DNA of 64,000 nucleotides from Setomelanomma holmii (taxonomy: Eukaryota > Ascomycota > Dothideomycetes > Pleosporales > Phaeosphaeriaceae): contig ML978199.1 of the NCBI GenBank assembly GCA_010015745.1, positions 118,150-182,149 of the forward strand, given 5' to 3'. Positions 20,752-33,900 of the stretch are shown piece by piece; the first letter of the stretch is position 1; each line of letters begins with the position of its first letter. The notes under the pieces were generated by a model. The model saw only the letters and a program-made list of their open reading frames with translations. It was not told the DNA's origin and ran no database searches. Made by a program: the position numbers and the translations under genes.

Positions 20752-21999
20752 ATGCCTACGCACACACCATCACCGCACCGCTTCGTAGCACCTACCCGAC
20801 CATCGGCCCAGAAACCGAAAGCGAAACCACAGTCTGGCCTGCGCAATGGCTTCACGGCGCAAACACCTAAGCCTGCCGCTCCATCGCACGATAAGCCGGA
20901 ACTGCAGTTCAAGAAGTTGACTCCAGCGAAGCGCTTCGTGATCACACCACATCGTCGGACTCTAAGCGCAGAAGAGCATGGAAAGAGCCAACCCAAGACA
21001 ACCGCTGAATGGGCAAACACACAGACACAGCTCACACCACGCCCAAAGCCGCCACGGAAGTTCGTGTGCGTCGAGAGTATAGAAGAAGCATCGCAATCGA
21101 GTCCAGCCGCCACACAAGACGACGACAATGGCTACTGCGTCCTCCAGTCCATCGAACACGATCGCGAATCCGACAACGAAGAAGACGACGAGATCCTCTT
21201 CATTACAGAAGAGAGGCACAAGCGCCGCCGTCTCTCAGCACCAACATCTCCACACTCCGAACCCACAACACCCGTCCCAGCAACTACGCATCGCTTCCTC
21301 GTCCCTCCACCCCGAACACCCGCGCCATTCAGTGCCATCCACAACCACAACACCAACATCACCACAACTTCAAGCCACACCTCAGCCGCAGATACGACTC
21401 CCACCCAACCCCACACCCGCCCAATATTCATCCTCCCTCCACCCCCGACCTCTCCCCAAAAACCCACCAAACCCCTCCCAGAAATCTTCTCGCCCTCGCG
21501 CAAGACGCAGAAATACTTACCAGGCGGTCTCGCCTCCACAGTTTCAGGCTGGATCGTCGAGACCGCCAACACCGGTTTCGCAGCGCAGGATCGCGGGGTG
21601 ACGTGGGGTCGCGAGAGGGAGGATGGGGTGAGGCTGAAGGTTAGGGTTACTGGTGCTGAGTCTTCGAGCGGGGAAAGTGCTAGGAGTGGGAGTGGTGCTG
21701 GTGAGGTGGAGTGTTTTCCGGGGTGCTTTGTGTTTGTTGGGGGTGAGACGGAGCCGGGGATGTACAATTACTCGCGTGCGCCGAGTGTGGTGGGCAACGA
21801 TGGAGAGGTGAAGGTGTTGTTGGCTGGCCAGGGTGGTGCGAGGGGCGCTGGTGGTGCGAGGGGCGCTGGTGGTGCGAGGGGCGCTGGTGGTGTCAAGCTT
21901 AGGCTAGGAGGGGTCGTGGGTGTAAGACAGCCGATGTGGGATATTGAGGTTGGTGGAGAACCGTGGGTGTTTGGTGTGGATTGGGTGGTGTTATCATGA
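20752..21999 (+). CDS. Disordered protein with conserved C-terminal domain, function unknown
   Basis: Single exon, 415 aa. The first 240 residues are Pro/Thr/Ser-rich and basic, with an acidic patch (DNEEDDEILFITEE) and a KRRRL nuclear-localisation-like motif. From about residue 245 a compact region starts (RKTQKYLPGGLASTVSGWIVETAN) and ends in VFGVDWVVLS, with alternating hydrophobic stretches suggesting beta structure. A GGARGA triple repeat lies inside it. A nuclear, perhaps nucleic-acid-binding role could be guessed, but no family was recognised. Confidence 0.65.
   Translation: MPTHTPSPHRFVAPTRPSAQKPKAKPQSGLRNGFTAQTPKPAAPSHDKPELQFKKLTPAKRFVITPHRRTLSAEEHGKSQPKTTAEWANTQTQLTPRPKPPRKFVCVESIEEASQSSPAATQDDDNGYCVLQSIEHDRESDNEEDDEILFITEERHKRRRLSAPTSPHSEPTTPVPATTHRFLVPPPRTPAPFSAIHNHNTNITTTSSHTSAADTTPTQPHTRPIFILPPPPTSPQKPTKPLPEIFSPSRKTQKYLPGGLASTVSGWIVETANTGFAAQDRGVTWGREREDGVRLKVRVTGAESSSGESARSGSGAGEVECFPGCFVFVGGETEPGMYNYSRAPSVVGNDGEVKVLLAGQGGARGAGGARGAGGARGAGGVKLRLGGVVGVRQPMWDIEVGGEPWVFGVDWVVLS
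21832..21893 (+). repeat. 18-bp tandem repeat, three and a bit copies, in frame
   Basis: The unit GGTGGTGCGAGGGGCGCT repeats exactly at 21832, 21850 and 21868 and is followed by a partial copy. It encodes GGARGA repeats within the preceding gene. Exact identity points to recent slippage, so length should vary between strains. Confidence 0.85.
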
Positions 22000-22796
22000 A
22001 GAGATAATTCATGAGCTATGATTGACGACTTACTGCACATTTCCGGCTCTGCTGGGACATTGTAGCCTGTATTCAGTATGTATCAACAAAGGCTTCACGA
22101 AGGTATACGCGCAATTCTTGATAGATCACTGCATACAGAATACAGGCCCTGTGAGGCCTTCACTGCCTCATAAATATGTTGCTAGCTTAAGTAGCATGCG
22201 CGAGAGCCTTCAGCTGTGTCCCACTGGCGACGACAAGATGCGGTATGGGAAGATGCAGATTGAACGGCCTGAATTCCGCCATTAGATATGACGTGTGGTT
22301 GACGAAGCATGCGAAGGTGTAAACACCGTGTAAGCTGTCAGGTCATGTCAACGAAGACAGTATCAGTAAGTTCTAGGTAGGTGCGATGCCTGACATCGCA
22401 ACGCAAGAGGCTATGTTAATGCGATGAGTGTATCTTGTTTCTTCAAGTGTGTTCAAAGAGGGTTAGAGTGTACTCAGGCTTGTTGGTAGTCATGTCGTTC
22501 CGTGCCTGCCCATTTTACTCGTGGCGCATCATTTTCGCGTCGAAGGAAGGTGCGATGGTGTGGCGTGGATAGATCCGCAATATTCTGATCGAAATATGCT
22601 CGTAGGTGGAGAAGCTGACTTAGACGGCGCTATGTAATCCTGAACCATAGTTCATTATGTTCTAGTTTTCATCGTGAATTAGATTGAACCCCAGAGGTAG
22701 TCAAAGTTTGGAACCATAGTAGACGAACAATGACCCCTTCACAATTCACGCAACGCTCAAAGTCGAGAAGAATTCTTTATTGTCTTGCTTTCACTC
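22000..22796. other. Intergenic, nothing recognised
   Basis: No coding sequence, RNA gene or repeat seen. The sequence just before 22,797 is the likely promoter of the next gene. Confidence 0.5.
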
Positions 22797-23509
22797 ATGG
22801 CCACACAGCAGATATCTAGCCGTACGCATTCCAGCCAACTTGATATATCGTCTTCATTTGCCACCGAACTCTGCTGGGCTTGTCTTGACGGTGCCGAAGA
22901 CTGCCAAATCTGCAAGCCAAAAGCACCGATATCGCGAAAGAACCTTCTTGGCCGTCCTCACAGTATCAAAGCGCCCTACTATGCCCCATACATTACAGCA
23001 AAGGAGCTGAAGGACTTCCACCAAGGTTTGCAGGCCAAAAGAACAAGATAGTTGAGACCATTAGCCTGATTAGGAAACTCACTAACGACAAAACATCCAT
23101 TGATGCAATCTTCGCATCACTCTCACTCGAAGACACAACAACAATCAAAGTCAACTCCGCCAATTCCTTCCAACAAACGCCAGAAATCACCCTCACCGTC
23201 GCAGGCAAGAGCACCCCAATAATGTACGCAAGTATCTTGAACGAGTACGGCCGCACATTGTCCATCCAGCTTGTGGCTTCTCTTGACAATCAGATGCCTG
23301 GTGTGAGCAAGAAGCTGAAACACAAAGCGCAAAGCAGTTGTCCAAAATGCAAAAAGGATCAGAAGGCGAGTTTGGTGTTTATGAAGTGGATGGGGATGAA
23401 GATGTTCTCGAGGATGCAGGAAGAAAGAGTGATACCAGGGGTTGATTGTGCGCTGTTTAGTGCGCATCTGTATCGGTATGAGGGAGATGAGAGTAGGGTG
23501 CTGTGGTGA
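22797..23509 (+). CDS. Small cysteine-containing protein, function unknown
   Basis: Model: join(22797..22962, 23034..23509), 213 aa. At first sight the region looks frameshifted. A 71-nt intron (GTATCAAAGC to TTTGCAG, phase 1) joins the two frames cleanly, with PHS followed by QKNKIVETISLIRKL. Residues 28-42 hold a CxxC...CxxC pattern (CWACLDGAEDCQICK), and a further CPKC lies near residue 160. These could form zinc knuckles. There is no signal peptide or membrane segment. No known family recognised. Confidence 0.5.
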
Positions 23510-23593
23510 TGAGAAAGTGGGTGGATGGTGCTTGTAGAGCTACAAGATAGAAGTAAGGACACTGAGGGTATGCTGTCTGAATCCAACAATCGA

Positions 23594-24366
23594 TCAGAGA
23601 GAGCCCGTTGCCTTTGCAAACGCGTGAAGGTATCCAGGCTCTACTATGACATCCTTTCCAAGGAGGGGTGAGCTTGGTAGTCGAGCACGTGACTTCGCCC
23701 TCATAAGCTTGAGAGTGTCCTGTATAGTCTCGACCAGCTTCTGAGATGAATCAGCCCGGAACTCGTGGAATCTCGATCCATTTCCTTATAATGACAACTC
23801 ACCTCATCATCTCCGACTCTTGCAGCCATGATTGACACATGCACCACCGATCCGAGATACTTTCCTTTTTCAACAGCCTCTCCAGCCGCGGACTTTATGC
23901 TCACGGCTGATGACTGGATGCACGTCACTCCCGCAGCTTAGAATAGATTGGATCATGCGCAGAAGGGTCCTCGCAGGCGGATCTTGGACGGCAGCAGATC
24001 GGAGCGGCAATGCTGGACATCTCTGACCGCAATTGCACTGCATTGTTGTACAATGGTCTTGAGGGCGCTCAGGCGGGTCTGCTTCGTTGCGATCCCATGT
24101 TGCACCAGTCGACGGCGGGATGGTGGAACAAAAGTCTCTCGGCTCGGCTCGTCATCTTTCGGGCAGGTGGCCAGTGCGCCATCGTTGCCAGACGAGCTCG
24201 CCACGTCACTCGACTTCATCATCCTCACATTGTTGCACTTCGCCATCGTTCCCCGATACGCGCCCCTGCACCAGGATGTACCAGGACCCTCTTTTGGGCC
24301 GCTAGAATCGCCCGTGCAGAGGCGCGCTTCGCTGGCCGCGCGAAAGCGAGGTATCCCACGCGACAT
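23594..24366 (-). CDS. Hypothetical protein, two or three exons
   Basis: The 3' exons are well supported: 23740-23594 ends in LHAFAKATGSL before TGA. The intron 23802-23741 (GTGAGTTGTC to CATCTCAG) joins 'VVHVSIMAARVGDDE' to KLVETIQDTLKLMRAK. The 5' part is less sure. An intron from GTCAGAGATG (near 24,035) to CATCCAG (near 23,925) would link the frame that opens with MSRGIPRFRAASEARL at 24,366. No domain recognised; the C-terminal 90 residues look like a folded, soluble protein. Confidence 0.35.
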
Positions 24367-24930
24367 AGTGCGGGCATCAACGCCGTTACAACAAATGCTG
24401 CACGACGCTCACGTCTGCAGCTAAAGCCTCATCGGGCCAATCAGTCAGACGCCTTCGCGGCATGAACCCACCTGCCGGAGCTCAATTCTCTCATTTTGAG
24501 CGAACGACGTTTGCGTACGTGGTCCAATGGTGCGAAGCCGCAATCCCAACGCTGGCTTCCGGAACTACGCGAGCGTGAGGCTTACTGGGCCTTGGACATG
24601 TCGCTCGAGCCATTGCCTTGCGATTCCTCAATTTCTGTCTCGTGACGCAGTCGTGCATCTCTCTTTCGTCAATCTCAGCGCTCCGTTTAAGTTTTGTCCT
24701 ATTGAGCGACACATCACGCTTCTCCGCAATCGTGTTGCTTTTCTTCTGGGCGACTTTCCTCTCATTCGTCTCTCCGCATTCAATCCCCTCACCCCACGTT
24801 TATGTCGCCATCTCATACCTTTCGTCTGTTGTGCCGACCATGGAGCGACGACGACGTCAGATATAGCACGTAGCACCAAATCTCGAATCTTTGGATCTCG
24901 AAAGACGCAATTGGCATTGTTTGTTCCACC
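24367..24930. other. 5' region of the giant gene
   Basis: Pyrimidine-rich stretches (TTTCGTCTGTTGTGCC and similar) near 24,650-24,880 suggest the promoter and leader of the giant gene. No reliable coding sequence seen, although an unrecognised upstream exon is possible. Confidence 0.4.
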
Positions 24931-27900
24931 ATGCGCCAATTTGCGAGTGTCTCGATATCGCCTTGGGCAAACCCGCTCAATGGCGCAACCAATACGGGGA
25001 AAAACTACTACACATCCAACATAAAACCACAGCAGCCAGTCTATCGGCGGATAGTGGCTCCTCCTGCGCCCATCTTCTACCATCCGGAAGTTGAACAGGT
25101 AATTGATAATAGCGATGATGAAGCCGGTATGCTTAATCTCAAGACGACATATGAGATACTTTGTTAATACTGAGCAATAACAGGAGGTGCTCCAATCGAG
25201 CCAAGTCCTCCAGCGGATGAGCCACAAGTCTCACCAGCTCCAGAAGTGTCCGATCCAGAGCCAAGTGACCAAGCACCGCCGCCGCCGCCGCCGCCTCCTC
25301 CAGGGGACATCGAAGCACCTCCAAGCGACGCACTTCACCCTCCTCCTCCACCTCCACCAAGTCAACCTAGCGAAGAGACATGTGAAACTGAGGTTGTTGT
25401 CATCGACGTGAACGATACAAGCACGGAACCCGCGCCGGTGGATGTCCTTCCACCTCCACCGTCCCCTCCTCCGCCAGCAGACATAGAAGCATCTCCACCA
25501 CCACCACGACCAGAGAACATAGAAGCTCCTCCTCCAACCCCCGAGATCATAGAGGCGCCGCCTCCGCCCCCTCCAGCCCCGGCGGCACCCGTGGAAGTGC
25601 CCGAGCCATCTGTACCCGGAAGTGAGAAGAGTGGTGAGTCCGAGCAGGCAGCTCAAGAGCCCCCAGAATCTCCTGTCATCAAATCCGTTCACTTTGCGTC
25701 TGACACCAAGGATCCAGACGCGGCCGGCGGCAAGAAGCAAAAGAAGCTGGCCTATGGCAAGGGTAAGCCTAAAGCTTTTGTGCGCATCAGAGATTCAGCC
25801 CCTCCCGCTCCAACACCACCGAAAGACGAGAAGAAGAAAGTTCTCGATAAGTTCGTTAAGAAGAAGGAGAGACGACCGTCCTTACTTTCTATCTCTTCAA
25901 CTGAGAAGCCTGTTGTGGTCAAAGACGACTCTTCTGGCTCTAAGAAGAAGCTCAGTAAAGCCGATGAACGGAAGCAGAAGAAGCAAGATGAGAAAGACAA
26001 GAAGTCGAAGGGCAAGAAAGACAAGTCCAAGAGTGGCTCGTCAAGCAGCGAGGATCGAGTTCTGATCGAGGAGGACGACAAGGCGTCCGAAGTTCTGGAG
26101 AGTGTCGTCAGTGAGCGGTCTGCGGACACACCGTCTGAGAACCAGACGATAGTTTCGGAGGACGCATTGCCTTCACCACCACCACCTCCCCCTCCCCCTC
26201 CGCCCCCGCCGCCGGCGGTCGAGGAATCGCCGACAGCTCCTGAGATCGCGCAAGGTGAGGACCTCGTCTTACCAACTCCACCACCGCCTCCCGAAGATGA
26301 TGCGGTAATCAAGGAGCCAATACCGCCGCCTCCACCTTCACCACCCGCAATGGCCTCGGACAGTGTGACCAAGGAAGACGCAGACGTTGCGACCGAAGAC
26401 CATCCTCCAGCTCCTGAACCCAATCAGGTCGTGGTCGATCAATTGACCAGCAGCCCCGAAGACGTTGCTTCGCCTCCGCCTCCGCCATCCGAGGACATAC
26501 AAGCACCTTCTCCGTCGCCTTCTGAAGATGTGGAGGCAGTCCCTTCAGCCCCATCCGAGGGCGGCGAGGTAATGCAGCCGCCCCCTCCCGAAGAGACTGA
26601 GGCACCTCCTCCGCCAGCAGAACTTGAAGACATTCCAGCACCGCCACCTCCACAGCTTGAAACACCAGCGGAAAATGATGTTGATAGTGCTGAGTCAAGC
26701 TCTTCCCCAGAGTCCGCCCCTTCTCCTTCACCGGTACCTGAGGATATCCAGGCACAGGTATCACACGTACCGGAGCCACCAACGGAGGAGATCGTCGATA
26801 ACATTGATAGTACATTAAGCCTCTCACCAGGTTCGGCACCTCCCCCAATCGAGGAGCCTCTCGGTGAGCCAAGCACAACAAATGACGAGCCTAGTTACAG
26901 CATCGAAAATGCGAACAAAATCACCGACACCGGAGCTGAGGTCGATGCCAAGAATAGTATTGTGAACGCAGAATTGGAGGTGGTCAATGTCGAAGACATT
27001 ACGAGTGATGATCCAACAACATCGATCAATACTGCAACAGAAGAATCGGCACCTGCACCATCATCACCACTGCCTGCGCCATTGGACACGTCTACTGCTG
27101 ATGCAAAGCAAGTTGATGCAGGGGCAGAAGATGAAGAGACGAATAAGGATGACAAGCTCTCTGGAAATCTCATCGTTTCTCCTCCGAATGACGAAATCGT
27201 GGATGGGTCTACCGAGCCAGATGTCATAGAGACCGCTGGCGAGAATGACGAGGCCACACAAGACGCAGCGTCACCACCTCCAAGCAGTGACCCTGAGCTT
27301 GACGCTGAAACGACTGATGTGGACGCTGAGTTATCAAGTGATGTGCAGCCGGATGTTCAGAACGTACTGGAACCAGCGCCGGAGCAAGTCGACCAGGCGT
27401 TGGAAGTACAGAAAGTAGATGAGGTCTCAGAGGTCTCTTCTCAGCCTGAAGCAGTAGTCGACCCTATGACTGAAACCGAGCAGATTGAAGAGCCCGAGGC
27501 ACTTGAGTCCGAGGCAGCAAAAGACGATCAAGCTAGTGAACCAGCTGGAAGCTTATCTGAAGCCATTCAGGAATCGTCAGAACAAGAAAAGCCGTCGGAA
27601 AGTCCAGAAACGTCGAAAGCGATGGAAACCGAGCCCACGACAGATGAGCCCACTTCGAGTCAGGGAGCAGACGCGATAGAAGAAGCATCCATCTCGCCCG
27701 TCTCTTCCAATTTGCCAGAGACCAATAGCGATCGCACAGCACCTGAGCCAGCATCTACTACAGATCTCGAAACTTCGTTAGAGCCACCGAATACAGACGC
27801 GACAACAGATGAGAAAGCTGCGCCAGAGTCCGAGCTCGAGTCTGTGGAAGGTTCTGCAGCGAAGTCAGAAGTCGTCGCTCAAGTCGAGGGCCAACACGAG

Positions 27901-30900
27901 TCGTCCCCTAAGCTGGAGAGCTCTCCAGAGCAACAGCCATTGGTCGTTGAAGACGCTGGACACGTCGAAGCCTCAACTGACGCCGAAGACCCTCGGGCCA
28001 CCGCTCAGGAATCTCCAGAAGAGCCTACAACAACCGCTACCAACCCGGCGGAAGCAAATGCGGACAACGAGTTGGCGGTCATGACTTCATCAAAGAAGAA
28101 CAAAAGGAAGAAGAAAGCAAAGAAGGCGAGAGCTACAGCACTCGCAGCTGAACCGGAAGCTGCGAACGAAGATGGAAGACATGCCTTGAGTCAGCCTCTG
28201 GCCGAATCTATCCAGCCAGCTCTTTCTCCGGAAAGAGCTGCGACTGAAGATGAGAGCCAGCCCTCGAGTGAGCCTTTGGGTGATGTCATTCAGGCAGCGG
28301 ATTGCGAGGTAAAGGTTGCCACCGACAACAATGAGCTCGAACAGAAAGCCATCGCCACCGAGCTTTCAGAGACCGTGGGGCACGCATCTGCACACACGAT
28401 AGATGTGGTCCAAATTGATGTTCCAACTCCAGCGAAGACCACCACTCATCTTGGAACTCCGGATGATGGCAGTGCCCCAGAGGTCACTCTTGCTGCTGAA
28501 GACGACGGCAGCTACGAGTCTTCAAATCAGGTTGAGAATACCGTAGCTAACGAAGCAGAGGAGCAAGAGGTTCTCCCGCCGCCAGCAAGTGACATAACAG
28601 TACCTGACGAATCGTCTATTGTCACGGAGCCCCAGTCTGAGGAGCAGCCTTCCGAGCCACTTTCGCAGAGTGAAGCACCTTTGAAGCAGACTGTCGATGG
28701 AGTTGCGGAGCCTGAGCTAGTGGAAGACGGCTCTCAGCCCTCAGTCGAGCCCAAAGGTCATATCGCGACCCGCGGGCAAACAGAAATGTTGGCTTCTGAC
28801 GATCCAGTCATCGACCGAGCGCAACCAGAGAATGCGGTTGTCGAAGCCACTGGGGATTTCGCAACGAAGCAAGATGAGCAAGAAGTTGTACCCAGTCTCC
28901 CCGAAGACGGTGCGAACGAGAAGCCCGAGCACATTGACGCATCGGAAGTCACGACGAGCGATGCAGAACCCATCGGTGACACGCAAGCGGACAATGTAGA
29001 AGCCAAGGACTCCGATGAAAAGACGTCGAACAACGACGAGCCCATTACCGATGTTCAGCATGGTGTTGACATATCACAAGATGACGCTTGTATTCCCGAT
29101 GATGCCCCTGTGCTTGATGCTACAGCATTCCCAACGACGCAAAATGAAGATGCTGGTTGCGTGGCAAGTGAAATATCAGAAGTTTCGCCCCAGCCCAATG
29201 CGAGCACGACAAATACGCCTCAGGACGCTGGCAAGAACCATGACATCGCAGTGCCTGAGCAAGTGGAGAAACAGGGGTCTACTCCTGGAACAGATGGCAT
29301 TGCCAAGGTAAGCGAGGAGGCCGCACAGACACTGATGCCCGAAGCCGCAGAGGGCCCAAAACCACAAGCTTCAGGTACGTGTAGAATTTCCCTTGCTTGC
29401 GTTCTTTTCTCGCCCGCTTCATCTTCATTGCTCGATGCCCCCGCGCAAGTTTCTATAGTTCGATGCATGCGCCGAATCGGGCTGGCTGGGCCACGTCGAA
29501 AGCTGCATCACTAAAGTCACGATTGGACACCTCGCGGCATCCCATTGGTTGCATGCGCCAACACACGTTCGTGCCAGCACACAACAGCCAGCCTACCTTA
29601 TCATCACGTGGGTACAGCTCGTTTAGTGGGTATCGGGCTGCAATACATGCATGTAATCTGCCGCATCTCGCGACATGCGTGTTTTTGCCCAGCGCTAGCC
29701 GTCGCACTCATCTTTGGTTCCCGGCATCCCTGGTCGCACATGCGACCATTTTCATCGCTCCTCTTTTTCCCCGAACACACATTTTTTATCGGTCGCGCAT
29801 AGCATCGTCGCACACCATCGCCCAGCTGACTAACACTAATTCAATGCAGACGAAAGCACGGCTCTCGATGAACCAGTTTCAGACGCTCCATCTGTCGATG
29901 CTCAATTACCTGTGACGACAGAGCCTGTCTCACAGCTAGAGACGAGTGTCGACGCGGAGGAAAGGTCACAGGAACGCTCCCCAGAGGAGTGTGATACTGG
30001 CGCTTCCGTTGAGCTTGACGCAGGCATCAGCTCTGACATCAAGGAAGTTTGCAGCGAGCAAGAGCATGATGTCGTGAAAGAGCAGGAGTCCACACCTGAG
30101 GCATCTGTGACCAACATGGCCGACGAGACTGAGGCCCCCAAGGTGAGTTCCGCTTCTTTCAATCTCCGACGAGCACTAGAACCTTCCTTCAAATGTACAC
30201 TCTCAGTACTGCGCGGACTCGTACGAACAGCTTTGAGCATTTCATTGCGTGAAAAGCATGTTAGCTGGGAGGCTCCTGCTGCCGTATCAGAGTATCAGTA
30301 GCTTCGTCAGTCTGCGGGAGGTCCTTCAATTGCGCCCCAGTCAAGGTTGAAGAGTGCGGTAAGCTGGAGCGCATACCGCGTCTAGCATTACTTTGTCACT
30401 ATTTCAGCCGCATACTTTCCTGGCTAGCTCCGCATACTGACATTCAATTAGGCCCCCTCGGAAGTCGCGCTCACTGAAGAGATGCTTGACACGACCAACG
30501 CCCACGATCTCCCGCATGATGATGCCAGCAGTGCTGACGAAGATGTCTTATCCGAATCCGAAGATGGTTCGGAATCTGAAATCTCTTCGTCGCCATCTGG
30601 AATGGACTCAGCAGGAGTAAGTGATGTTCGTGAACCTTTGCCCACCGAGCCTCAACAGCTTGAGGTCGACACCGAGGACCCCGAAAAAAGCAATTCCCAG
30701 GCTGCCAACACAATTGTAGCCGAAGGTTCGACTGAGGCATCTCTGGATGTTTCTGATCAACAAGATACTGGCTCGTCGAGCGCAACAGTGCAAGATGACG
30801 CAAGCTCCGCCACAAGCGCTGGCCCTGAGGAAGAAAGCAAGGAGCCAGAGCTCACACCAGATGAAGTGAGTGCTCCGATTGATGAGTCGACCTCACCCAT

Positions 30901-33900
30901 GGGTGAAGCCATCGATGTACAACCTCAAATACCTGAGATCGCCGAGGAGGACGCTACCATTGTCATCGAAGTCCCTGTAGAGGATGATACGAACGGTGAT
31001 ACACAGCAACCTGCTGCAGAAATATCCTTGGACATCACAGAAACTCGGGACGACAACCGGGATTCCGAAAAGGACGTGGGACTGGAAGAAGAAGAGCGCG
31101 CGTGCGCGGATGTAATTGAGCCAACTGAAGCACCGGATTTCGAAGACGGCCCCAACGATTCTGACGAGTCCCAAAGCTCTGACAGGCTTCCAGTTGTGGA
31201 TGGAGAAGCAATTTCAGCAGGAACTGAGGTTCAGGACTCGCAAGATGCGCCACCAAACGAGTCGCCCGAGGCGCACTCCAAGGATGACCACACCGGCGTC
31301 GGTCCGACAGAGGATCAGGCCATGACAGATCAAGCAGTCGAAGTCAGCGCAGAAGAGCTAGCCATGGAAGCAGCTCAAAACCTGACATCCGAACCGGACG
31401 CGGACGCTCAGCAGCCCACGCAAGAGGACAATATTGATAGCGCTGCCAAGAGCGAGGCTCTGCCGGCCGAGGAGGACGATTTGTGGTTGCCACGCGGACT
31501 CAACCCACCAGAAGTCATCGACATACCGCAGCCACCCACCCCACCTCTCGAGAACGACGCTGTACCCGAGACCGAAGATACCCAGGACGGACCTTCTCAA
31601 ATTGACATCGAGCCTGCCGACGTCGCTAGTCCGGATGAGGACCACTCTATTGAAACGGAACAGGCGACTGCGGACCCAGTAAATGAAGACAGTGCTCCTG
31701 TACCCTCCGAGGAAGTCATCGAAGCCGCGCCGATTGAGGGATTGGAAGAAGTCCAACCGGAGACACCCACCGCCGAATCCCCCGACGAGAAGGAGCAAGA
31801 GCTGCCCAGAGAATCTGAGTTAGAAGTCTCTCAGCCCGAAGTAACCAGTGAAGGAAAAACGACCGACGAGAACGCCCCCGAAGAGAGCGCACCCGAACAG
31901 AGTGCGCCCGAAGAGAACATGCCCGAAGAAGACGCAATCGATAAGCAGACCATTACCGATGAGGTTGAAGGTGAAGAGAACATCGTTCAGGAAGAATCCG
32001 CACCACAGCTAGAGCAAGTAGTCACGGAACAGCCATCCGCCGAGGCAGTGACAGAGCACGTGGAGGCTGAGATCGTCGAAGTCGAGGCGTCAGTCGATCT
32101 GCCCAGTTCTGATATTGCCATCGAGGATCCCGATCAATCGCAAGACACCGGTGAGAACGACCTTGAGCCCACAGAATCAGAAGCGCCCAAGGAACCGGAG
32201 CAGCAGCTCGATGAGACAAGTACGCCGCCAGCAGCGGGCTCTGAGACGAAGGTCGAGCAGCCCATTGAACCGCCACCTCAGGACGAGGAACCAATCCATG
32301 AAGTCGGTGATGTGACGCTAGAACCGGAAGAAGCCGCTGCTATTGAGAAAGAACCCGCGGAACCGGAAGAGCCCGCTCAAAATAACTTAGATGTTCCACT
32401 CGAGGCCGCCGAGGTCACACCAGCTGACGAAACTGAGGCTGTCCAAGTCGAAATGACAGAACATGAAAAAGAGCAACCTGATGCTCCATTGAACAATGCG
32501 CCGGTACTGGAGCCCCAGCCAGATGTAGTTGAGGTCGTTGCGGATGCTCAGCCAGAACTCGCAGCGCCGGAACCGCCTGAAGAGCCAACAGTCCCAATGG
32601 CAAAAGATGCCCTCGGCGAAAGCGAACTCGATGATGCCGAGAAATCCGACCCGCTGCTCGAACTGGCTGAGTCTCCCGCTTCTCCCAATATAGTGGACGA
32701 TTCAGCCCCAAGAGAACGTGACTTCGCCGTGGTCGATGAACCTGCCGCTGCACCTTCGCCTAGGGAAAAGCAACGACGTCGTCACTCGCACACGCACCGC
32801 GACAAGCATTATTCTAGTCGAAGGCGTGAAAGTGAAGCGAGTATCAAGGAGCGACCGAAGCTCGGCGCTTTGGCAGGCGTTATCGCAGCCGCAGGACTTT
32901 CTAGTGCTACCAAGAGCAAACGCCGGGATAGCATAACGGAGAGAGACCCTGGAAGAGGCAAGGAGCGGACCCGTGGAGACGACAAATACAATAGCAACAG
33001 CAGTAAAGAGCGCATGTATTCAGAGCATCGATCTCATCGTGAGCGGGATTCTCGAGGGGATGACAAACACAGCAAGCGCCGTACGCTCGAAGAAGTGGAA
33101 ATGGAAGCGGAGAAGCGGCGACGCCGTGAGCGCCGCGCAGAGAGGGAACGCCTTGAGGCAGAAGAGGCAGCTAAGATCCGAGGTGAAGAGGAAGCACGGC
33201 GCGTTGCGCGCCGTGAACGACATCTTGTTGCCAAGCAGGCGGAAGAGGAACGCCTGAAGCAAGAAGAGGAAGAAGCGCGCCGCATCCGTCACGAAAAGAG
33301 ACGACAGCGACACGAAGCTGAAAAGGAACAGCGACGTTTGGAAGTTGAGCGGCTTGAGCAAGAAGAACGCAATGCCGAGGAAGCCAGACGATTGAGAAGG
33401 CAGAGGAGAGCGGAACGCGAGAAGGAGAAATCGGCTCCATCAAAGCCTAAAAAGGAAACTACTCACGCTTCCCGCGACCTACCTCGTGAGATACCCCGCG
33501 ATGCAGCTCGGAGGGCATATGAGGAAGAAGAGGATGGCGCGCCACCGCCACCACCGTCCACTACACCACCACCGCCTGTGGCTATCGAGTCTCCACCGCG
33601 AAGCGTACCTCGGAGGCGTCCGAGCACTCGCGAACCACCACCAACTACGAAGCGGAACAGCATGTTTGGCGGTCTCTTCGGTCGGTCCAAGACGGATCCA
33701 AGCACGCCAATGTCAAAGTCGACGAGGCCCATTGCACGTGGGCACAGCGACCCGATGGAAGTGCTCGAAACGCCGCTTCCGGCATCGCGTATAGTCAAAG
33801 ACCGCCCAAGCAGTAGCCATCAATCGTCTAATGAGAGTCGCGATCGTGTCGAGCGCCCACACCGCAGTCGCCGCGAATCTCATGGCCAAAAGCACCGGTT

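Noticed and set aside
21832..21893. The 18-bp tandem repeat as a CRISPR-like or regulatory array
   Set aside because: There are no spacers. It is an in-frame GGARGA coding repeat.
23021..23050. Apparent frameshift in the gene at 22797-23509
   Set aside because: A normal 71-nt intron (22963-23033) joins the two frames in phase, so no lesion is needed.
25260..26350. Poly-proline runs suggesting a formin-like FH1 domain
   Set aside because: No FH2 or GTPase-binding domain follows anywhere in the 2,884 residues.
25246..26640. Long minus-strand open frames opposite the giant gene, rich in Gly and Ser
   Set aside because: They are shadows of the proline/glutamate-rich coding strand and have no start context, introns or domains.
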